A DNA stretch of 64,000 bases from Unio delphinus (Eukaryota > Mollusca > Bivalvia > Unionida > Unionidae): the NCBI GenBank assembly GCA_029339505.1, contig JAQISU010000071.1, positions 1,798,001 through 1,862,000 of the forward strand, read 5' to 3'. Positions 60,531 through 64,000 of the stretch are shown piece by piece (positions within the stretch are counted from its first letter, which is position 1; the number at the start of each line of letters is the position of its first letter). The notes beneath the pieces are model-generated. The model did no database searches, was not told where the DNA came from, and was given only the letters and a program-made list of their open reading frames with translations. Made by a program: the position numbers and the translations under genes.

Positions 60531-62022
60531 GTTTTCTGGAAGTAAATCTGAACTGCACGTTTCTCATTCACCTTATTTCGCCGTTTTTCAATACCGATGT
60601 AATATTCTTTCTGATGTCGCTGATTCTAGTTGGATAACGTCGTTGTAACGAAATCTTAGAAAGATTTAGTCATTAAACAGTTTCGTTAATGCATAGTTGT
60701 ATGAAATTCGGTGATCGATGAGAAAATGTCTGAGAAAAGTTTGTAATCTAAGATCTAAAAAAGTGATTCCTGCTACTTTCAGAAAATGTTTTATCAAAAC
60801 ACTCAGGCAATAGAATTGAAAAATAGCACAGCCAAGAGGAAATCTTGTACAATAATAATAACGTTGTTGAGAGGGAAATGATATTAGTGGGAAAGGCTAT
60901 GATAGGGTTTTACATCACGCATTTTATACGCCATCGTCTCATATGAAAAATACAATAGTTTTATTCCGCTCTCACAAAAAGACCTGAACAAAACGCTGGC
61001 ATTTTAATTCCTTACAACGGGATGTCCTTTAAACACTTGTGTGACAAAGGTGACCACATTTAATCCTGAATTTATTTACTTTTAGGTTAAAGAAGCGGAT
61101 GTCTATCCTTCTTCACACTCACGTAGCCCTGATCGTGCTTTGCACACTTAATGTCCTAGACGCTTCCTGTGTTATTGGTCAGATCATTAGTGATATCCTC
61201 ATAATGAAAGGTAGGTGATAAAGCTTTAATCTGTTAGGATTCCTATTTCACTGAAATGTATCATATCAGTAGAAGGAAGTGTGAAAAAAAAAACTCTTAT
61301 CAAATCCACAGACTATTTGCACTAGAAGCTTGAACTTGAGTTTCCTACTGAACAATATTTCAAGAATGCAGGATTGTGAATGAGGATCATGAAACATTTA
61401 AGCTTGCGTTTGAATTAAAGATTATGTCTTAACAGATCACGGTGATTTCCAGCTTAAAGCTAAGCTTGGTGTTTTATAATACCGAGCTCCAACTGAAAAT
61501 AATGATTAATTTCGTGTGTATTACATTAAAGGTGTAAAGATTTGTAATAATTACACCATCTTTGAAATTATTAATATACAAAGTTAAATCAAGATCCCTA
61601 ATATAAAGGACAAGACTGATGCCATGAGACAAAATTTGCTGATAAAAGATATGACGCCATTGCAAGGCTATTGAAAGGAATAACAATTCTGCCTCTCTTA
61701 TTGTCACATACTGCAGTATATTGCAGTATATTCGCCAAAGCTTCTGGTTAAAGGTACGGCATACTAAATGGCTAAAATTAAAATGAAACGAAGAATTCCT
61801 CGTAAGATTTGTTATGCAGTTAAAAATATTCTTTAAATTATGGTTGTCCGATATTTTGAAATTCATCTTGTAATCGATCCGGTTTAGTAACGGTATTAAT
61901 TTATTTATTAGTTTGGTATTAGAAGTAATTCGTAGTACTTCATTAGTAACGAATCCGCAGTTTCTTTAATTTGTCTTACAATCTTCAGACAATGGATGAA
62001 TAAAAGAGTATCAATCACTCAA

Positions 62023-62099
<77 letters not shown>

Positions 62100-63457
62100 C
62101 GTGTAATATCTTCATGTCTATTTCATAGAAAATTTTACTAAAACTAAATATAAATGACTGAAATAATGCAATTCTTTATTTTTATACTCACAAGTTGTAT
62201 TGATTTTATATTCCAGAGGATACAAAGTACATTTTCAAAACATTTTATACGAGGAGAATGATTTCAAAATATCGTGAATCGTACACACACAATGTTCTCC
62301 TAGTATTTTTAATGGTTACAAAACTCAATCAAACTGCAATGACTTCCATTTCATTCACAAACCTCGATACGACTCAAAAGGGATGCAAACATTAGATAAT
62401 GCTGAATATTTCTCATATTTTCAGATGAATTGTACGAAAAAGAACTTTTGGAAGCGGACTCGAAAAAAATTCTCTTCGACACATTCCCCCATCTTTGGAA
62501 CAAATCTCTGAACGAGAGGCTTTCCCTTCAGACGATGTTAACAAGACTGAAGCAGTACAGAGAAGACTTTCTCAGTGCTGCAGAAAGAACTGCGACCGAG
62601 ACGCAGCTCAATTCCTCCTTCACAAGGTTCCACGGCAAAGAGAGTGACCACCATGATGACGAATTAGAAGAGAAACTCATTCGGCATAAGCGGACCGCAG
62701 GAGAAAATCACGATCACTACTACCTTAGCGAGCAAGCTCTGTATCATCATTACATTCTACACGAACTAACGCACGCGTTCCACCTGGGCAGCATGGTCAT
62801 TCTGACGCTTCTAGTCTTGGAAACTCTTTTTAAAATTTTCGCCATGGGCAAGAAATTTCTCTCCCATAGAATTGAGGTAGGCTTTCTTGCAGTTGTTTCA
62901 ACGCTCTCACCTTTTGATAGTAGTAAGTCGCGAATTTGTCAAGTGGTTACATTTACGACCAAAATTAATCTTAAAATGTGCGTATCATATGAGGAACTTT
63001 AAGTCCCCAAGACCATGCGATATGCATTGTAAATAAAGATAGCAGCCATGATTATATCTTTATTTGAAAGAATCCCATTCTCCAAAGCAATTTTGAGTTT
63101 AACCTCCTACTACCATATATTTTCAATTATTATTACGTTTTCAAATTTTTTTCCAGGTTTTTGACGCCTTTGTCGTCACTGTAGCCTGGTGCTTAGATGT
63201 TGCATTCTGGGAAGGTTTATGGGCGCATCCGGAAACTGAAGCGGCCAACATCATGATCTTCATCTTACCCTGGAGAGTTGTCAGGATTGTTAACAGTACG
63301 TGTTTGTACAATTCATCCAAATTTCACTGACAATGACAAGGGGATGTTAAATGGGGCTCTGTTGTTTGTTGTTAATTACTTTCCTCTCTAACAGAAAACA
63401 CATTATTCAGAATAAGTACTGCTCATAGGGCCAAAATATTGTATTAAAATATAAACA

Positions 63458-63527
<70 letters not shown>

Positions 63528-63845
63528 AACACAAAGAACATGCATTTCATTGAAACAGCAGTTTAAATCGATATCAGCTCATTCCAATGGCCATGTATTC
63601 AACTCAATCATCAACTTTTAATTTTTTGCATTATGTAAAAAGGTTTTTTAATCCCTTTGTTACTCTGTTAATATGTTTTGACTCATATAATTGCTTTCGA
63701 TTTACGAAGGTGTCATCTTTTATCCACAGGTTTTGTGCTAGTGATTCAGGGTCGAGACATCGTGCAGTTGAAGATAGTCAAGCAACAGTACAGAGGATCT
63801 CTTAAACGTGCAAGCGACATGAAACTAAAACTTGAGCTGTATAGA
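60439..63845 (+). CDS. HVCN1: Voltage-gated proton channel (Hv1 family), S1-S4, 3' end outside window
   Basis: Five exons (60439-60530, 61086-61210, 62425-62876, 63157-63295, 63730-63845) give a four-helix voltage-sensor protein that conducts protons across the membrane. Phases agree at every junction and introns are GT-AG. S1 has LNVLDAS with the selectivity-filter Asp (61159-61161). S2 has LETLFK with the Glu and Lys of the charge-transfer centre. S3 has VFDAFVV and a second Asp (CLDV). S4 reads ILPWRVVRIVN. The family S4 has three arginines three residues apart; here the first is Leu (63265-63267) and the preceding-Trp position is Pro, leaving two. The S1-S2 loop is about 118 residues, far longer than in vertebrates. 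A basic coiled-coil start follows S4 and the last donor (GTAAGC at 63846) shows that the gene continues. The family match is strong; the leak-type behaviour is inferred. Confidence 0.94.
61086..61210 (+). CDS. HVCN1: Proton channel exon with S1
   Basis: The acceptor TACTTTTAG precedes 61086 and the donor AAAG-GTAGGT follows 61210. It encodes 41 residues plus split codons: a basic pre-S1 stretch (LKKRMSILLHTH) and the S1 helix (VALIVLCTLNVLDASCVIG), then QIISDILIMK. The Asp in VLDAS matches the residue that makes Hv1 channels proton-selective. The Glu/Asp pair at the outer S1 end that helps bind zinc in human Hv1 is only partly matched (Gln-Ile-Ile-Ser-Asp). Confidence 0.93.
62027..62095. repeat. 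HVCN1: Intronic (TC)n-(AC)n
   Basis: TC alternation passing directly into AC alternation within the intron between the S1 and S2 exons. Confidence 0.97.
62425..62876 (+). CDS. HVCN1: Proton channel exon with long S1-S2 loop and S2
   Basis: Acceptor TTTTCAG before 62425, donor GAG-GTAGGC after 62876. The exon first encodes an extracellular loop of about 118 residues with sequons NKS and NSS, a predicted amphipathic Leu/Lys/Glu helix, and about twelve His, including DHHDD, NHDHYY, YHHY and HELTHAFH. The last His (FHLGS) aligns with the zinc-binding His before S2 in human Hv1. S2 follows (SMVILTLLVLETLFKIFAMG), then a short linker. HELTH matches the HExxH pattern of zinc proteases by chance; no other protease feature exists. 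Confidence 0.95.
63157..63295 (+). CDS. HVCN1: Proton channel exon with S3 and most of S4
   Basis: Acceptor TTTTTTCCAG before 63157, donor AACA-GTACGT after 63295. S3 is VFDAFVVTVAWCLDVAFW with both conserved acidic residues. The S3-S4 loop contains His (LWAHPETEA), near the place of the second zinc-binding His of human Hv1. S4 is FILPWRVVRIVN: Trp, two Arg and the terminal Asn are kept, but the outermost Arg is replaced by Leu and a Pro precedes the Trp. Confidence 0.95.
63460..63534. repeat. HVCN1: Intronic (TC)n-(AC)n
   Basis: The same compound structure as at 62027-62095, in the intron that interrupts S4. Confidence 0.97.
63730..63845 (+). CDS. HVCN1: Proton channel exon with end of S4 and coiled-coil start
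   Basis: Acceptor TATCCACAG before 63730, donor AGA-GTAAGC after 63845. Encodes the S4 end (SFVLVIQGRD) and a basic heptad-bearing helix (IVQLKIVKQQ, MKLKLELYR), matching the cytosolic dimerising coiled coil of Hv1. Reading on past the donor meets a stop after four codons (TAG at 63858-63860), but splicing is more likely because the coiled coil is otherwise cut short. Confidence 0.88.
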
Positions 63846-64000
63846 GTAAGCGTAAAATAGATTTAAGTGTCTTCTCGCCTCTTTGAAAATTATATATTTT
63901 AGCACACAAAAAACAAATTAAAAAACTTTCTGCTAATTATGGATATTTTAAATTGAAATCAATCGAAAAATTTTTTTTTTAGTGTTTTTTTAAAAAGCCA
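63846..64000. other. HVCN1: Intron start at the window edge
   Basis: AT-rich sequence after the GTAAGC donor; no further exon is visible before the window ends. Confidence 0.6.

Noticed and set aside
61474..61866. A 130-codon minus-strand gene inside the channel intron
   Set aside because: Composition is AT-driven (Ile, Asn, Leu, Phe) and no motif is recognisable; it lies in an intron of the opposite-strand gene.
62757..62775. HELTH as a zinc metalloprotease HExxH motif
   Set aside because: It lies in the extracellular loop just before S2 of a proton channel; no protease fold or third zinc ligand is apparent.

Overview
This is a eukaryotic, intron-bearing, AT-rich, repeat-dense window, most probably from a mollusc. 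The evidence is a split gene with GT-AG introns, long (AT)n, (AC)n and (TC)n tracts, several LINE families, a tRNA-derived SINE, many minisatellites and a Gmr1-type Ty3/gypsy retrotransposon. Only one cellular gene is convincingly present: the 5' and central part of a voltage-gated proton channel (Hv1/HVCN1 family) on the + strand at about 60.4-63.85 kb. It runs off the right edge. Its S4 helix lacks the first of the three family arginines, the hallmark described for the leak-type Aplysia channel AcHv3, and its extracellular S1-S2 loop is very long, His-rich and carries two N-glycosylation sequons.

Layout. 0-5 kb: unique-looking DNA with a SINE (838-1164) and a 20-bp-stem hairpin. 5.2-15.1 kb: minus-strand, decayed virus-like genes in two related cassettes, A (5.2-7.6 kb) and B (11.8-15.1 kb). 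They share a capsid-like protein and a Lys/Thr-rich protein. A adds a fibre-like protein; B adds an SF1 helicase and a Gly-rich hydrophobic protein. They look like relics of a Polinton/adintovirus-like integrated element. 16.3-17.5 kb: LINE 3' end with YADD motif. 20-21 kb: a dispersed repeat and a 138-bp near-perfect palindrome. 22-26 kb: two higher-order minisatellites. 27-32 kb: SINE and LINE fragments and short tandem arrays. 34.8-41.3 kb: dispersed repeats, one of them interrupted by a 4.06-kb internally deleted LTR retrotransposon with perfect ATGAG target duplications. 42.6-45.3 kb: degenerate minisatellites. 47.7-48.3 kb: a promoter-like block and a candidate first exon. 51.0-51.4 kb: a second promoter/donor-like block. 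52.1-56.5 kb: a 47-bp satellite broken by an RTE-like LINE, itself broken by another LINE. 58.2-58.7 kb: a 58-bp minisatellite. 60.4 kb to the end: the proton channel.

The genes do not form an operon or pathway. The window is a record of nested insertions upstream of one ion-channel gene. All homology statements come from recognising motifs by eye; no database search was run.
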